Shown: piece after piece, positions 41,693 through 50,284 of the stretch | How the letters are laid out: each line of letters begins with the position of its first letter | How positions within the stretch are numbered: the stretch's first letter is position 1 | Origin: Paractinoplanes lichenicola | GTDB taxonomy: Bacteria > Actinomycetota > Actinomycetes > Mycobacteriales > Micromonosporaceae | Length of the DNA stretch: 64,000 nt | Assembly (NCBI RefSeq): GCF_016785085.1 | Contig: NZ_JAENHO010000018.1 | Location: 142,329-206,328, forward strand | Direction: 5' to 3' | Notes under the pieces: generated by a model | The model's database searches: none | Seen by the model: only the letters and a program-made list of their open reading frames with translations | Told to the model about the DNA's origin: nothing | Translations under genes and position numbers: made by a program

Positions 41693-43582
41693 ATGCAGGT
41701 ACGCAGTGCGGCGCCCCGCGCGGAGACCGACGAACCGGGGGGTCGATGGCCGGGCTCGCGCCGGCTGGGCACGATTCTTCCGGGCCGTGCCGCCCGGGCC
41801 GCCGTCGACGCGCTGGCCCTCGGGCTCGCGCTGGCCATCGCCACCGTGCTGCGCCACGACGGCGACCTGGCCGAGTCCCACCTCAACGAGGTGCTGGCCC
41901 TGGCGGCGGTGGCGGCCGTCGTGCACACGCTCGTCGGGATCCGCTTCGGGCTCTACACCGGCCGGTGGGCGTACGGGTGCTTCGAGGAGATCGCGGCGCT
42001 GGCCAAGACCGCGGCGGTCACCACGCCGGTGCTGTTCGTCCTGGACACGTTGCTCGGCCGGCTGGTGCCGCGGTCGGCCATCATCGCGGCCGGCCTGATC
42101 GGCCTCGTTCTCGCGGCCGGGGTGCGTTACGCCGTACGCGTCGCCCGCGACCAGCGCCTGCGGCCCTCACCCGTGCACGGCGGCCGCGTGGTCGTGATGG
42201 GCGCGGGCGAGGGCGCGGCCCAGGTCGTCCGGGCCATGCTGCGCAACCCCGGCAGCCCGTACGTGCCGGTCGCCCTGCTCGACGACGACCCGGCCAAGCG
42301 CACCCTGCGCGTGATGGGCGTGCCCGTGGCCGGCGACCGGCACGCGATGGCCTCGGTGGTCAGCCGATACGAGGCCGACATCGTGCTGATCGCCATCCCG
42401 AGCGCCGGCGCCGACCTCGTCCGCGAGCTGACCGACCTCGCCCGCCCGACCGACGTCGAGGTCAAGGTCGTGCCGCCGGTCGTCGAGCTGTTCGGCCGCA
42501 CGGTCAGCGTCGACGACATCCGCCCGGTCAGCCACGCCGACCTGCTGGGCCGCCGCGAGATCGGCCTCGACCTGCGGGCCATCGCCGGCTATCTGACCGG
42601 CAAGCGGGTGCTCGTCACCGGCGCGGGCGGCTCGATCGGCTCGGAGCTGTGCCGCCAGCTCGTCCGGTTCGAGCCGGCGGCCCTGGTGATGCTCGACCGC
42701 GACGAGTCCGGGCTGCACGCCGTACAGCTCTCGATGGACGGCCGGGGCCTGCTCGACGACCGCAACCTCGTGGTCGCCGACATCCGCGACCAGCAGCGGC
42801 TCGACGAGGTCTTCGCCGAGCACCGGCCGCAGGTGGTGTTTCACGCGGCCGCCCTCAAACACCTGCCACTGCTCGAGATGCACCCGTCCGAGGCGCTCAA
42901 GACCAACATCCTCGGGACGTACCAGATCCTGCAGACCGCGCTCCGGCACGGCGTCGAGCGGCTGGTCAACATCTCCACCGACAAGGCCGCCGACCCGGGC
43001 AGCGTCCTCGGCTACTCCAAGCGCATCACCGAACGCCTGACCGCCGCCGCCGACGAGTCCGGCCGCGGCACGTACTGCAGTGTCCGCTTCGGCAACGTGC
43101 TCGGCAGCCGCGGCTCGGTCCTCACCGCGTTCGCGGCCCAGGTCGAGGCGGGCGGGCCGATCACGGTCACGCACCCCGAGGTGTCCCGGTTCTTCATGAC
43201 CGTCCAGGAGGCCGTACGCCTGGTCGTGCAGGCCGGTGCGCTCGAGAGCAACGGCGAGGTGCTGGTGCTCGACATGGGCGAGCCGGTCCGCATCGCCGAC
43301 GTGGCCCGCCGCCTGGCCGACGCCGCCGAGCGGCACGTGTCGATCGTCTACACCGGACTTCGGCCCGGCGAGAAGATGCACGAGAGCCTGTTCGGCGAGC
43401 GCGAGCACGACCGCCGCCCGAACCATCCGCTCATCTCGCAGGTGCCGGTGCCGCCGCTCGACGGGGCCGCGCTCTCCCTGCTCGACCCGACCGCCACCCG
43501 GCCCGAGCTGATCGCGGTCATGCGCTGGCTCGCCGAGAGCCCGGCCCTCTCCGTCGCCCGTCAATACCTGAAAGCCAGCTAA
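41693..43582 (+). CDS. CapD/FlaA1-type polysaccharide nucleotide-sugar epimerase/dehydratase
   Basis: 629 residues from ATG 41693 (AGGAGG upstream). Four N-terminal membrane helices (residues ~30-150), a CoA-binding-like Rossmann domain (VVVMGAGEGAAQVVRAM), then the short-chain dehydratase domain with GAGGSIGSELCRQL, ISTDKAADPGSVLGYSKR (SDR active site) and GLRPGEKMHESLF. Relatives make 4-keto-6-deoxy UDP-sugars for bacillosamine or QuiNAc-type building blocks. It is the first gene of the plus-strand operon and supplies the sugar for the initiating transferase three genes on. Confidence 0.93.
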   Translation: MQVRSAAPRAETDEPGGRWPGSRRLGTILPGRAARAAVDALALGLALAIATVLRHDGDLAESHLNEVLALAAVAAVVHTLVGIRFGLYTGRWAYGCFEEIAALAKTAAVTTPVLFVLDTLLGRLVPRSAIIAAGLIGLVLAAGVRYAVRVARDQRLRPSPVHGGRVVVMGAGEGAAQVVRAMLRNPGSPYVPVALLDDDPAKRTLRVMGVPVAGDRHAMASVVSRYEADIVLIAIPSAGADLVRELTDLARPTDVEVKVVPPVVELFGRTVSVDDIRPVSHADLLGRREIGLDLRAIAGYLTGKRVLVTGAGGSIGSELCRQLVRFEPAALVMLDRDESGLHAVQLSMDGRGLLDDRNLVVADIRDQQRLDEVFAEHRPQVVFHAAALKHLPLLEMHPSEALKTNILGTYQILQTALRHGVERLVNISTDKAADPGSVLGYSKRITERLTAAADESGRGTYCSVRFGNVLGSRGSVLTAFAAQVEAGGPITVTHPEVSRFFMTVQEAVRLVVQAGALESNGEVLVLDMGEPVRIADVARRLADAAERHVSIVYTGLRPGEKMHESLFGEREHDRRPNHPLISQVPVPPLDGAALSLLDPTATRPELIAVMRWLAESPALSVARQYLKAS

Positions 43583-43591
43583 GGAGCCCAC

Positions 43592-44848
43592 ATGCGGGTC
43601 GTCATCGTCGGTCAGGGATACGTGGGGCTGCCGCTGGCCGTCCGCGCCGCCCGGGTCGGTCACACGGTCGTCGGCTTCGACGTCGACGACGAGCGGATCA
43701 AGCGGCTGGCCGCGGGGGAGTCCTACGTGGACGACGTCGCCTCGGCCGACCTGCGCGAGCTGCTCGACGCCGGAACGTTCTGCCCGTCGGCCGATCCACG
43801 GTCCTGCGCGGGCTTCGACATCGCGGTCATCGCCGTGCCCACGCCGCTGCGCGAGGGCACCCCCGACCTCAAATACATCGAGGAGTCGGCCCGCACGCTG
43901 GCTCGCTACCTGCGGCCCGGCGCGACCGTGGCGCTCGAGTCGACGACCTATCCGGGCACCACCACCGACCTGGTCGCCCCGCTGCTCGAGGAGGGTTCCG
44001 GGCTGATCGCCGGCGCCGACTTCTACCTCGGCTACAGCCCCGAGCGCATCGACCCCGGCAACCGCGAATGGACGCTGGAGACGACGCCCAAGGTGGTCTC
44101 GGGCATCAACCCGGCGTCGCTGGAACGGATCGACGCCTTCTACAGCTCGGTGGTGGCCAAGACCGTGCCGGTCGGCGACTGCCAGACGGCCGAGCTGGCC
44201 AAGCTGCTCGAGAACACGTTCCGGCACGTCAACATCGCGCTCGTCAACGAGCTGGCCGTGTTCGCGCACGCCCTCGGCATCGACGTCTGGGAGGCGATCG
44301 ACGCCGCGTCCTCCAAGCCGTTCGGCTATCTGCGGTTCGTGCCCGGGCCCGGGGTCGGCGGGCACTGCCTGCCGATCGACCCGTCCTACCTGTCGTGGCG
44401 GGTGCAGCGGACGCTCGGGCAGAGCTTCCGCTTCGTCGAGCTGGCCAACGACATCAACAACCACATGCCCGACTACGTCGTACGGCGTCTCGTCGCGGCG
44501 CTGAACGAGCGGCGCAAGGCGGTCAACGGCTCGACCGTGCTGCTGCTCGGCCTCGCCTACAAGAAGAACAGCGGCGACGCCCGTGAGTCGCCCGCGCGCC
44601 GGGTCGCCTCGCTGCTGCTCGACATGGGGGCCGACGTACGGGCTGCCGATCCCCACGTCGTCGAGGACGCGCAGGTCGATCGCCGGGTCACGCGGGTCAC
44701 CCTGACGGCCGACCAGGTCGCCGCGGCCGACGCCGTCGTGCTGCTGGCCGACCACGACGTCTTCGACCTCGACCTGGTCGTCGAGCACGCCGCGTACGTG
44801 CTGGACACCCGCCGCCGCCTCACCGGAGAGAACGTGGAGACGATGTGA
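43592..44848 (+). CDS. Nucleotide sugar dehydrogenase (WecC/UDP-ManNAc or glucose type)
   Basis: 418 residues. The NAD site is VVIVGQGYVGLPLAVRAARV, then PTPLREGTPDLKYIEES, ESTTYPGTTTD, GYSPERIDPGN, and the catalytic Cys in PGVGGHCLPIDPSYL. It oxidises C6 of a UDP-hexose to a uronic acid in two NAD-dependent steps. The GYSPERIDPG form is closer to the WecC/VipA group than to UGDH. The stop overlaps the next start (GTGA). Confidence 0.93.
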   Translation: MRVVIVGQGYVGLPLAVRAARVGHTVVGFDVDDERIKRLAAGESYVDDVASADLRELLDAGTFCPSADPRSCAGFDIAVIAVPTPLREGTPDLKYIEESARTLARYLRPGATVALESTTYPGTTTDLVAPLLEEGSGLIAGADFYLGYSPERIDPGNREWTLETTPKVVSGINPASLERIDAFYSSVVAKTVPVGDCQTAELAKLLENTFRHVNIALVNELAVFAHALGIDVWEAIDAASSKPFGYLRFVPGPGVGGHCLPIDPSYLSWRVQRTLGQSFRFVELANDINNHMPDYVVRRLVAALNERRKAVNGSTVLLLGLAYKKNSGDARESPARRVASLLLDMGADVRAADPHVVEDAQVDRRVTRVTLTADQVAAADAVVLLADHDVFDLDLVVEHAAYVLDTRRRLTGENVETM

Positions 44849-45504
44849 AACCGCTCTGGGGTCTGCTCAACCAACTGGTCGCCGCCGTCGCCCTCATCCT
44901 GCTGTCCCCGGTTTTGCTCGCCGTCGCGCTGTGGATCCGCGTCGCCGACGGCCCCGGCATCCTGTTCGTGCAGGACCGCGCGGGACTGCGCGGCAAGCCG
45001 TTCCGGATGCTCAAGTTCCGCTCGATGGTGCACAACTCGGTCGCGCTGAGCTCGCAGCTGGGCATCCACGACCCGTACGGCCTGGTCGAGAACGACCCCC
45101 GGATCACCGCGTGCGGCCGGTTCCTGCGCCGCACCAGCCTCGACGAGCTGCCCCAGCTGATCAACGTGCTGGCCGGGCAGATGCTGCTGGTCGGTCCCCG
45201 CCCCGACGTGCTGCCGCAGGTGGCCAACTATTCGCCGCTGGACGCCCGGCGCCTCGAGGTCAAGCCCGGCATCACCGGCTGGGCCCAGGTCAACGGGCGC
45301 GACGACATCGACTGGCCGCAGCGGTTCATCCTCGACCGCTGGTACGTCGACCACTGGTCGCCGCTGCTCGACCTGCGCATCATCGCGCGCACCTTCACCG
45401 ACCTGCGCCGCGGCGAGCCGCCGGTGCACGTCGACACGCTCAACATCGCCCGCGCCCAGGACCCTTCGGCGCAGCCGGCCGCGGAAGCCCGCCGTGCTGC
45501 CTGA
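44845..45504 (+). CDS. Initiating sugar-phosphate transferase (PglC-like)
   Basis: 219 residues, the short monotopic form: one N-terminal hairpin helix (LLNQLVAAVALILLSPVLLA) and the conserved GLRGKPFRMLKFRSM, SLDELPQLINVLAGQMLLVG and GITGWAQVNGRDD motifs. It transfers a sugar-1-phosphate from UDP to undecaprenyl phosphate, starting the repeat unit. GTG start overlaps the upstream stop. The C-terminus extends past the usual end by ~25 residues, overlapping the next gene by 11 bp. Confidence 0.93.
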   Translation: MKPLWGLLNQLVAAVALILLSPVLLAVALWIRVADGPGILFVQDRAGLRGKPFRMLKFRSMVHNSVALSSQLGIHDPYGLVENDPRITACGRFLRRTSLDELPQLINVLAGQMLLVGPRPDVLPQVANYSPLDARRLEVKPGITGWAQVNGRDDIDWPQRFILDRWYVDHWSPLLDLRIIARTFTDLRRGEPPVHVDTLNIARAQDPSAQPAAEARRAA

Positions 45505-46531
45505 ATCCCGGGAGATCGGCTCGGAGTTCCACTGGGACCCGGCCGTCCTGCTCAACGTCGCGCAGGACGGCCACCTCCCGCCGGTTCATTCCCTGTACGC
45601 CACCGGCTGCGGGGCGCTGACCGCCCTGCTCCGCCGGCTCGCCCCGGCCGGCCGCTTGCACGTGCCGTCGTTCTTCTGCCTGGGCGTGGCCGAGGCGTTG
45701 AGCGCCCACGTGCCGCTCGCCTGGTATCACCACCGTCCCGGCGGCCTTTCCTTGGAGACGCTGCGGACCCGCCCCGGCGACGTGGTGCTGGCGCAGAACC
45801 TGTTCGGCCGCGAGGACGGCACGGTCTGGCGCGACTGGATCGCCGCACACCCCGGCGTCACCGTCATCGAGGACCATTCGCACGACCCCTTCGGCCCTTG
45901 GGCCAAAACCAGCACGGCCCCGTACGCCGTAGCGTCGCTCCGCAAGACCCTGCCCGTCCCCGACGGCGGCCTGCTCTGGTCGCCCCGCGGCCTCGACCTG
46001 CCCTCGCCGGCTTCTGGTGCCGCACCGGGCAGTGACTTGAAGCTGGCCGCCATGGTGCTCAAGGCGGCCTGGCTCGACGGTCACCCGGTGGCCAAGGACG
46101 CGTTCCGCACGCTGCAGCAACAGGGCGAACAGGCACTGCTGGGCAGCGAAGCCCCGCCGAGCGCCTTCACCGCGGCCGTCCTGCCCGCCCTCGACATCGC
46201 CGGCCTGCGCGCCGCCGCCACCCGCAACGCCCGCGCCCTCGAGGTCCTGCTGCCTAGCCACCTGTTGCTCGCCACCCCCGGCGCCTTCCCCCGCGGCGCG
46301 GCGCCTTTCCGAGTGCAGCTGCTCTGCCCCGATGAGCCCGCTCGCGACAACCTGCTCCGCCACCTGGCCGCGCACGGCATCTATGCGCCGGTCCACTGGC
46401 GCCAGCCCACCGACGCCTTCTGGAGCGGCGACCCCGAGGCGGCCGCCCTGGCCACCCGCATCCTGACGGTCCCGGTCGACCACCGCTGCACCTCGGCCGA
46501 CGTCCACCGCATGGCCACGCTGCTGAAATAG
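45494..46531 (+). CDS. DegT/DnrJ/EryC1-like PLP protein
   Basis: 345 residues. Aminotransferase fold I of the sugar aminotransferase group, but a divergent member: the PLP-Lys region is AVASLRKTLPVPDGG near residue 155, and the Asp contact is in TVIEDHSHDPFG. The GCGALTALLRRL segment near residue 38 matches the PLP-phosphate region. Shorter and less conserved than the DegT protein at 59303, so it may use another substrate or be a PLP-binding regulator. Last gene of the plus-strand block. Confidence 0.75.
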   Translation: MLPESREIGSEFHWDPAVLLNVAQDGHLPPVHSLYATGCGALTALLRRLAPAGRLHVPSFFCLGVAEALSAHVPLAWYHHRPGGLSLETLRTRPGDVVLAQNLFGREDGTVWRDWIAAHPGVTVIEDHSHDPFGPWAKTSTAPYAVASLRKTLPVPDGGLLWSPRGLDLPSPASGAAPGSDLKLAAMVLKAAWLDGHPVAKDAFRTLQQQGEQALLGSEAPPSAFTAAVLPALDIAGLRAAATRNARALEVLLPSHLLLATPGAFPRGAAPFRVQLLCPDEPARDNLLRHLAAHGIYAPVHWRQPTDAFWSGDPEAAALATRILTVPVDHRCTSADVHRMATLLK

Positions 46532-46631
46532 CTGCACCAGCGGCTCCCGCCACCACGTCCGGATGAACGGTCTTCCCGCCCGGCCGAGCCGGTCGTACCT
46601 TGGATCGGCACAGCGGCGAGAGGGCCCGGAC

Positions 46632-47234
46632 ATGGTCAAGAAGGCGACGGTCGAGCCGACCGGCGAGGGCGCCGACGACCGGCAGTCGGCTCACAAGACC
46701 GCGAAGATCGGCTTCTGGGGCACCGTCGCGGCGGCGGTGATCGCCGGCGTGGTCACCCTCACCAACACCCTCATCACAAAGCCCAAGGCGAGCGACAAGC
46801 CGGTCGTGACGGCCTCGCCGTCGGCCGAGACGAGAACGCCGATCAGGTTCGATACCGTCGACCACCGGGTCGGCCTGTGCAACACCTTCAACGGCACCGG
46901 CGACTGGAACCCCGCCGCGTTTGATCTGCTGGTCTTCAATCGCCCCTGGGACGCACAGAAGAAGGTCGGGACGGGCGACTACTACCTGGACGGCGCCGCC
47001 AAGAAAGCCGCGGACGGCAGCTGGAAGGGGCCGCACCAGGAGATCGGTCGCGATACCGAGGCGGGCTTCGCGGTGGAGGTCTCGGCGGTCCTCGTGAGCC
47101 ATGCCTGGGCCGAATTCCTGCTGGACAAGGTCACCGCCCCCGCAGGGCAGTACTGGGCCTCGAAGGACCTGCCGCCCCACGAGGCCGTCGCCACCCTCGT
47201 TGTGACCCGGGACGGCACCGACGGCGGATGTTGA
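46632..47234 (+). CDS. Membrane-anchored extracytoplasmic protein of unknown function
   Basis: 200 residues. Polar N-terminus, one TM helix (residues ~26-48, FWGTVAAAVIAGVVTLTNTL), then a Ser/Thr/Pro linker and a soluble domain with two Cys residues (LCNTFNGTG and the final GGC) that could form a disulphide. No family is known. It may belong to the polysaccharide locus or be separate. Confidence 0.68.
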   Translation: MVKKATVEPTGEGADDRQSAHKTAKIGFWGTVAAAVIAGVVTLTNTLITKPKASDKPVVTASPSAETRTPIRFDTVDHRVGLCNTFNGTGDWNPAAFDLLVFNRPWDAQKKVGTGDYYLDGAAKKAADGSWKGPHQEIGRDTEAGFAVEVSAVLVSHAWAEFLLDKVTAPAGQYWASKDLPPHEAVATLVVTRDGTDGGC

Positions 47235-47990
47235 GTTGAGCCGGCTTGGGGTGAGTGGGCCCGCGCGGACGAGCAAAACGCTGTGGAATCCGGGCCGCGC
47301 GGGCTGCTAGCTTCGAGACACTAGTCATCGAAGAAGGGGCAGGCCGTTGTATCTGCGCTGAGACCTTCCACCGTGCCGCGCCGGGGTCACCCGGCGCACC
47401 GACGTCCGCACCGGCCGACCGAGTGCGGCGTGCCGCCATGACACGCGGCTCGTCACTCGCCTGCACGCCGTGCGCGGACCCTTTCGTGAGCAACGGAACT
47501 GTCGCAGCAGATAGGTACTCCAGCGTTGATCAATATCGAGACCCCGACGCTCGGCTGGGACGGCGCGTGGATCCTGCGCCGGACGGCCTTCGACTTCCCG
47601 GAGCCCCGGCCGATTCCCGCACCTCGCAGACGCATCTGGAACAGAGACTTCGGCCGGCCCGGCGAGGCACGAGCCGCCCTGCGCCGCCAGTGGTCCCGCT
47701 CGGCCCGCCGGGACTACCGCCGCCGGTGGCGGTAAAGCCCCGACGACCCCGCCGGGCCGGCCAGGCCTCGGTCCGGCGGGGGCTACAGGACTGGCCGTGC
47801 CAGGCGCGCCTCGGTCCGGCGGGGTTGAAGGATCAGCCGCGCCGCGTTGGCGTGATCGGCTTATGAGCGCCCGGCAGACGCGAAGCAACGGGTTGCTGGT
47901 CCATCGACACGGGCTGCGGAGCGTGGGCTCGGTGCCGGCCGACCTCAGCGGCGCGCCGATCACTTTCGGTGCGCCCGCTTCGTCGTTCGG
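47235..47990. other. 756-bp stretch without a secure gene
   Basis: The best frame is a TTG-start one at 47526-47735 (69 codons, INIETPTLGWDGAWILRR ... Arg-rich end), which has real-looking aromatic content but no ribosome site; left uncalled. Around 47764-47826 the motif CCTCGGTCCGGCGGGG occurs twice in 47 bp, a possible terminator or repeat relic. Confidence 0.5.
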
Positions 47991-48098
47991 TCAGCCGGTG
48001 CTGAGATGCGGGGCGCCGGCGGTGTAGAGCAGCAGGGCCAGGCTGGCGACGGTGGTGGCGGCGAGCATCAGGCGCTGCCGGAGGGACGTGCGGTTCAT
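47991..48098 (-). CDS. 35-residue hydrophobic micropeptide B
   Basis: Basic N-terminus (MNRTSLRQRL), hydrophobic core ASLALLLYT and C-terminus GAPHLSTG. A GGGAGAA ribosome site lies five bases upstream. 24 of 35 residues are identical to micropeptide A. It could be a membrane-inserted peptide or an exported signal with a short outside tail. It lies 25 bp after micropeptide A. Confidence 0.7.
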   Translation of the reverse strand: MNRTSLRQRLMLAATTVASLALLLYTAGAPHLSTG

Positions 48099-48123
48099 CG
48101 CGGTTCTCCCGAGAGTCGAAGGG

Positions 48124-48231
48124 TCAGCCGGGGCTGATGTGCGGGGCGCCGATGGTGTAGAGCAGCAGGGCCAGGCTGGCCACGGTGCCGGCGGCCAGGG
48201 TGAGGCGTTGCCAGGTGCGTTGGGCGGTCAT
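48124..48231 (-). CDS. 35-residue hydrophobic micropeptide A
   Basis: MTAQRTWQRLTLAAG, then ASLALLLYT and GAPHISPG. GGAGAA at 48236-48241 precedes the ATG. It lies 13 bp downstream of the DUF5317 stop on the same strand, so it is probably in that operon. Duplication with conserved hydrophobic core and GAPH-S-G tail, while the start is variable, is the pattern of real peptide genes. Not in any family I can name. Confidence 0.72.
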   Translation of the reverse strand: MTAQRTWQRLTLAAGTVASLALLLYTIGAPHISPG

Positions 48232-48244
48232 GGGCTTCTCCTTG

Positions 48245-48847
48245 TCAGGCGGTGGCGGGTACGACGGCCGGTGCGGGTGCCGCGTGGTCGCGGCGGGCTC
48301 TGCGCATCGTCAGGGCCACCAGGGCAACGGTGCCGCCGCCGATCAAAACGTCGCCGGGGCTCGCTATCTTGTTGACCAGGGGCACCGGGATGATGTCGCC
48401 GAGCGGAGCCAGTCGGGTGGCGGTGTCGGCCGGTGCGTTCTTCGGGCCTTCGAGGCCGGGCGTGCTCCCGATCGCGGCGGCCGCCGCCGGGTCGTACGGC
48501 ATCCGGTCGTTCAAGCCGATGACCAGGGCGTTCATGGTCGCGCCGAGGATGATCGCGACGCCCGCCAGGCGGATCGTGGCGGGCCAGTGGCGCAGGTTGA
48601 CGGCCAGCCAGGCGAAGACGATCGCGAAGACCAGCGCCAGCATCGGAATGCCGGCCACGTCCTCGACGAGATGGCGGACGCCGGGCGCGGAGTATTGCGC
48701 GAACTGCACTGCGGCCGCGAGCCAGATCAGCCAGAGCGCCCGGATCCGCACGGTGCGGAACCCGGACAGGCGCCCGACACACAGATAACCCAGCAACACC
48801 CCGGCCATCGGCGGCGCGGCGGTGAGCAGAAGGAAACTGAACGACAT
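48245..48847 (-). CDS. DUF5317-family membrane protein
   Basis: 200 residues with five to six hydrophobic helices (LLLTAAPPMAGVLLGYLCVG, LWLIWLAAAVQFAQY, IPMLALVFAIVFAWLAVNL). The DUF5317 landmarks GLNDRMPYDPAAA and IPVPLVNKIASPGDVLIGGG are clear. Its function is unknown. The two micropeptide genes follow directly, so it may process, export or sense them. Confidence 0.82.
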   Translation of the reverse strand: MSFSFLLLTAAPPMAGVLLGYLCVGRLSGFRTVRIRALWLIWLAAAVQFAQYSAPGVRHLVEDVAGIPMLALVFAIVFAWLAVNLRHWPATIRLAGVAIILGATMNALVIGLNDRMPYDPAAAAAIGSTPGLEGPKNAPADTATRLAPLGDIIPVPLVNKIASPGDVLIGGGTVALVALTMRRARRDHAAPAPAVVPATA

Positions 48848-48959
48848 GGCCTGTTTCTAGTGCGCTGCGAGCCGCGCCACTATCGCCAGGACGACATCCG
48901 TCCCCTTCGGACACAACGAACGGCCGGCGCTCGGGGACCGGTAACCTGCCGGACGGCTG

Positions 48960-49217
48960 TCAGCAGTCGCCCGAGATGGTGGTTGTCTGCACGATCTCGC
49001 CGGAGTCGGCGTCGATCACGGTGACGCCGGCGCCGGGTTGGCCCGTTGCCGCCAGGTAGCCGCAGAGGTCGTCGAAGACGCTGGGCAGGTGGGCGGCCTC
49101 GCCGGGCACGCCCAGAAGGAGGGCGGCTGCCGCCGCGATGATCAGCAGATGAGGACCGCGCCGGGTGCGGCGGGGCCGGTCGGCCGGAGGGCGCGAGTCG
49201 AGGTCGATGACGGGCAC
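48960..49217 (-). CDS. Small membrane/exported protein
   Basis: 85 residues from a GTG at 49217. A basic N-terminus (RPPADRPRRTRRG) precedes one hydrophobic helix (LLIIAAAAALLLGV), then a small domain with two Cys (DDLCGYLAATG and terminal SGDC) likely outside the cell. No strong ribosome site. No family known. Confidence 0.5.
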   Translation of the reverse strand: MPVIDLDSRPPADRPRRTRRGPHLLIIAAAAALLLGVPGEAAHLPSVFDDLCGYLAATGQPGAGVTVIDADSGEIVQTTTISGDC

Positions 49218-49277
49218 GAGCGCAGCATAGGCGGATCGTGCCCGCCGGTGCGGGCCGGCGGGCACGTCGTACGGGGG

Positions 49278-50282
49278 TTATCGGTAGGGCGGGAATCGCC
49301 CGGTCATCAGCTCGGGGGTGGGTGGGCCGGCCAGCTTCTCGAAGTTGCTCTGGTCGGTGATCACCCGCCAGGTGTGAAACTGCTGACGGCCCGAGGCGAA
49401 CTGCGACTTGTAGCGGAACAGCGAGTCGGCCGTGCCGCCCACGCCGCCGCCCAGGTGGTAGATCCAGTTGCCGCGGGCCCGGCCCCACGTACGGACCTCG
49501 TGGTAGAGCAGTTTGTCGGCGTAGTGGACGGGCGCGTCGGCGGTGGATTGCAGGTGGGTGTGCATCAGGCCGGCGTACTCGAAAAACAGGTTGCCCCCGA
49601 GCACCTGGCCGTCGAGAGTCGCCACGGCGAGGTGCACATGCTCGGCCAGGGCGGCCCGCAGGCGGTGGAAATGGCCGGCGCCGAAGAAGTAGAACTCGGT
49701 CGCCCCGACCCGGCGCATGGTGGCGTGGTAGGTGTCGATCCAGTCGTCGAACAGGTCCCAGTCGTCGAAGACGATCTCGACCCCGGCCCGCTTGGCCTTG
49801 TTGATCTGGTTGCGGTGGCTGCGGTGGGTCTGCGACCAGAGCTCGTCAAGGCTGAGCGTCAGGTCGATCGATACTGTCTCACCATGGTTGACCACCGTGC
49901 CCGCGCCGGCCAGCGCCTCCGGACAGCCGGGGAGCAGCGGATGGAGCCGCGCGAACGCGGTGACCACCCCCTCGGCGCAGAGCAGGCCGGTCATCGTCGC
50001 GGTCGCCCGCGACCAGAAGGCAGCGTCCGCACTGCCTACGGGGCCCGGATACCCGTACGGGGAAATCGCGTCTTGGAGGTCGCTGTCGGGCACCGGCCGC
50101 AGCAGCAGTGGGAGCAGGAAGACGCGACCCGCCTCGTCGTATCGGTAGGCCACCGGTGTTGCGCCGGTCAGGCCGGCGTCGAGCCGCACGTACTCGGGGA
50201 TGTGGTAGATGTCATGCCGGACCCGGTCGAGTGCCTCCGTCCATGCCGGGTCCTGGGGTGACAGTAGTGCGGCATCGGCCAT
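49278..50282 (-). CDS. FemAB/GNAT-type acyltransferase 1
   Basis: 334 residues from the ATG at 50282 (AGGAGG seven bases upstream); a longer frame to 50513 would overlap the monooxygenase gene. Two GNAT-like halves: SPYGYPGPVG and VVTAFARLHPLLPG in the first, LSLDELWSQTHRSHRNQINK and GGNLFFEYAGLMHTHLQST in the second. It ends FPPYR, like its paralogue at 51654. FemAB-like proteins transfer acyl or aminoacyl groups to cell-surface glycans or lipid-linked sugars. Last gene of the polysaccharide operon. Confidence 0.85.
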   Translation of the reverse strand: MADAALLSPQDPAWTEALDRVRHDIYHIPEYVRLDAGLTGATPVAYRYDEAGRVFLLPLLLRPVPDSDLQDAISPYGYPGPVGSADAAFWSRATATMTGLLCAEGVVTAFARLHPLLPGCPEALAGAGTVVNHGETVSIDLTLSLDELWSQTHRSHRNQINKAKRAGVEIVFDDWDLFDDWIDTYHATMRRVGATEFYFFGAGHFHRLRAALAEHVHLAVATLDGQVLGGNLFFEYAGLMHTHLQSTADAPVHYADKLLYHEVRTWGRARGNWIYHLGGGVGGTADSLFRYKSQFASGRQQFHTWRVITDQSNFEKLAGPPTPELMTGRFPPYR

Positions 50283-50284
50283 AG

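Noticed and set aside
41746..44586. Plus-strand open frame of 946 codons
   Set aside because: Shadow of the CapD-like and sugar dehydrogenase genes in another frame; composition is Arg/Pro/Gly-rich and lacks any motif.
42167..44788. Minus-strand open frame of 873 codons
   Set aside because: Antisense shadow of the same two well-supported genes, a common effect in GC-rich codon-biased DNA.
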